Assembly: GCA_003223645.1 (NCBI GenBank)
Contig: QHVT01000018.1
Location: 58,467-122,466 of the forward strand
Length of the DNA: 64,000 nucleotides
Direction: 5' to 3'
Source of the DNA: Acidobacteriota bacterium
Lineage (GTDB): Bacteria; Acidobacteriota; Thermoanaerobaculia; Gp7-AA8
This document shows, piece after piece, positions 63,835 through 64,000 of this stretch (the stretch's first letter is position 1; every line of letters begins with the position of its first letter). The position numbers and the translations under genes are program-made. The notes beneath the pieces were generated by a model. That model made no database searches, was not told the DNA's origin, and saw only the letters and a program-made list of their open reading frames with translations.

Positions 63835-64000
63835 GTCGGGTAGACCGAGGCGATTACTCGCCCCGGCCCCCCTGAAGATCCGGACGTGCGGGACTCCCGC
63901 ATCCGGCTCCGCGAATCACAGGTTCACTGTTCACACAGCCCAATTCGTTATCCATTGAAGTTGCGGTTACACCCAACAACGAGCTCAGTGTCTCGGGGTG
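63835..64000 (-). mobile_element. Group II intron 3' end (domains V-VI), runs off right edge
   Basis: On the minus strand GGAGCCGGATGCGGG, then CCCGCACGTCCGGATC, folds like domain V, including the AGCC catalytic side. Next comes CCGGGGCGA-GTAA-TCGCCTCGG like domain VI, then TCTACCCGAC like a 3' splice end. The GCC/GGA pairing of the triad side has one mismatch and the apical loop is not a standard GNRA, so it may be degenerate. Any reverse transcriptase would be beyond the window. Confidence 0.65.

Noticed and set aside
63546..63902. Minus-strand ORF of 118 codons at the right edge
   Set aside because: It runs from the intron 3' end into its flank; composition is Arg/Ser-rich and it has no domain.

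Overview
High-GC bacterial chromosome segment whose codon use gives long ORFs on both strands. A lauroyl-type acyltransferase, Wzt/Wzm-type glycan export, many secreted PKD and FG-GAP proteins, and abundant palindromic and short tandem repeats suggest a diderm soil or sediment bacterium. Acidobacteriota is my best guess, by general resemblance only; no marker gene proves it.

Region 1 (1-23.4 kb, all minus strand) is a hybrid PKS/NRPS lipopeptide locus. In transcription order it holds an ECF sigma factor, a DUF697-like membrane protein, a cyclic-peptide-type ABC exporter, an SPFH/prohibitin-like protein, a 34-residue single-span membrane peptide, then FAAL-ACP-KS-AT-DH-ER-KR-ACP (2537 aa), KS-AT-ACP-AMT-MOX-C-(vestigial A)-PCP-C (2834 aa), a stand-alone threonine-type adenylation protein, and a second similar protein that runs off the left edge. 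Nearly every junction is a start/stop overlap. The logic is fatty-acid activation, one fully reducing extension, a second extension, conversion of the beta-keto group to a beta-amine, oxidation, then peptide assembly. The expected product is a beta-amino fatty acyl lipopeptide. Two things stand out. The only adenylation region inside the megasynthase has lost its ATP- and substrate-binding core, while stand-alone A proteins without carrier domains follow it. Palindromes, tandem repeats and one near-identical inverted-repeat pair also sit in frame inside the synthases.

Region 2 (23.5-31.1 kb) is housekeeping and mixed: a small membrane protein, a B12-binding radical SAM protein, an FG-GAP secreted protein, a universal stress protein, a damaged secreted ORF, tRNA-Leu(GAG), secG, tpiA and a GAF-GGDEF protein.

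Region 3 (31.1-43.6 kb plus 53.5-54.2 kb) is for cell-surface glycans. A plus-strand operon carries a PIG-L/GT2 fusion, two glycosyltransferases, an LpxL-like acyltransferase, a small membrane protein and a polysaccharide deacetylase. A minus-strand set carries a methyltransferase and a response regulator, then a GNAT protein, a GT/methyltransferase fusion, a GT2 and a Wzt-type ATPase. The matching Wzm-type permease lies about 10 kb away, across a block of secreted proteins (43.6-53.4 kb). That block holds two paralogues of an unnamed family on either side of a 1429-aa PKD-repeat protein, plus an FG-GAP protein.

Region 4 (54.3-58.6 kb) has two small regulatory operons: XRE regulator, TPR protein and secreted protein; and ECF sigma factor with TPR protein.

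Region 5 (58.7-64 kb) looks less GC-rich and contains proteins of unknown function, an IS481-type transposase fragment, a 21/22-bp near-repeat pair, and the 3' end of a probable group II intron running off the right edge.
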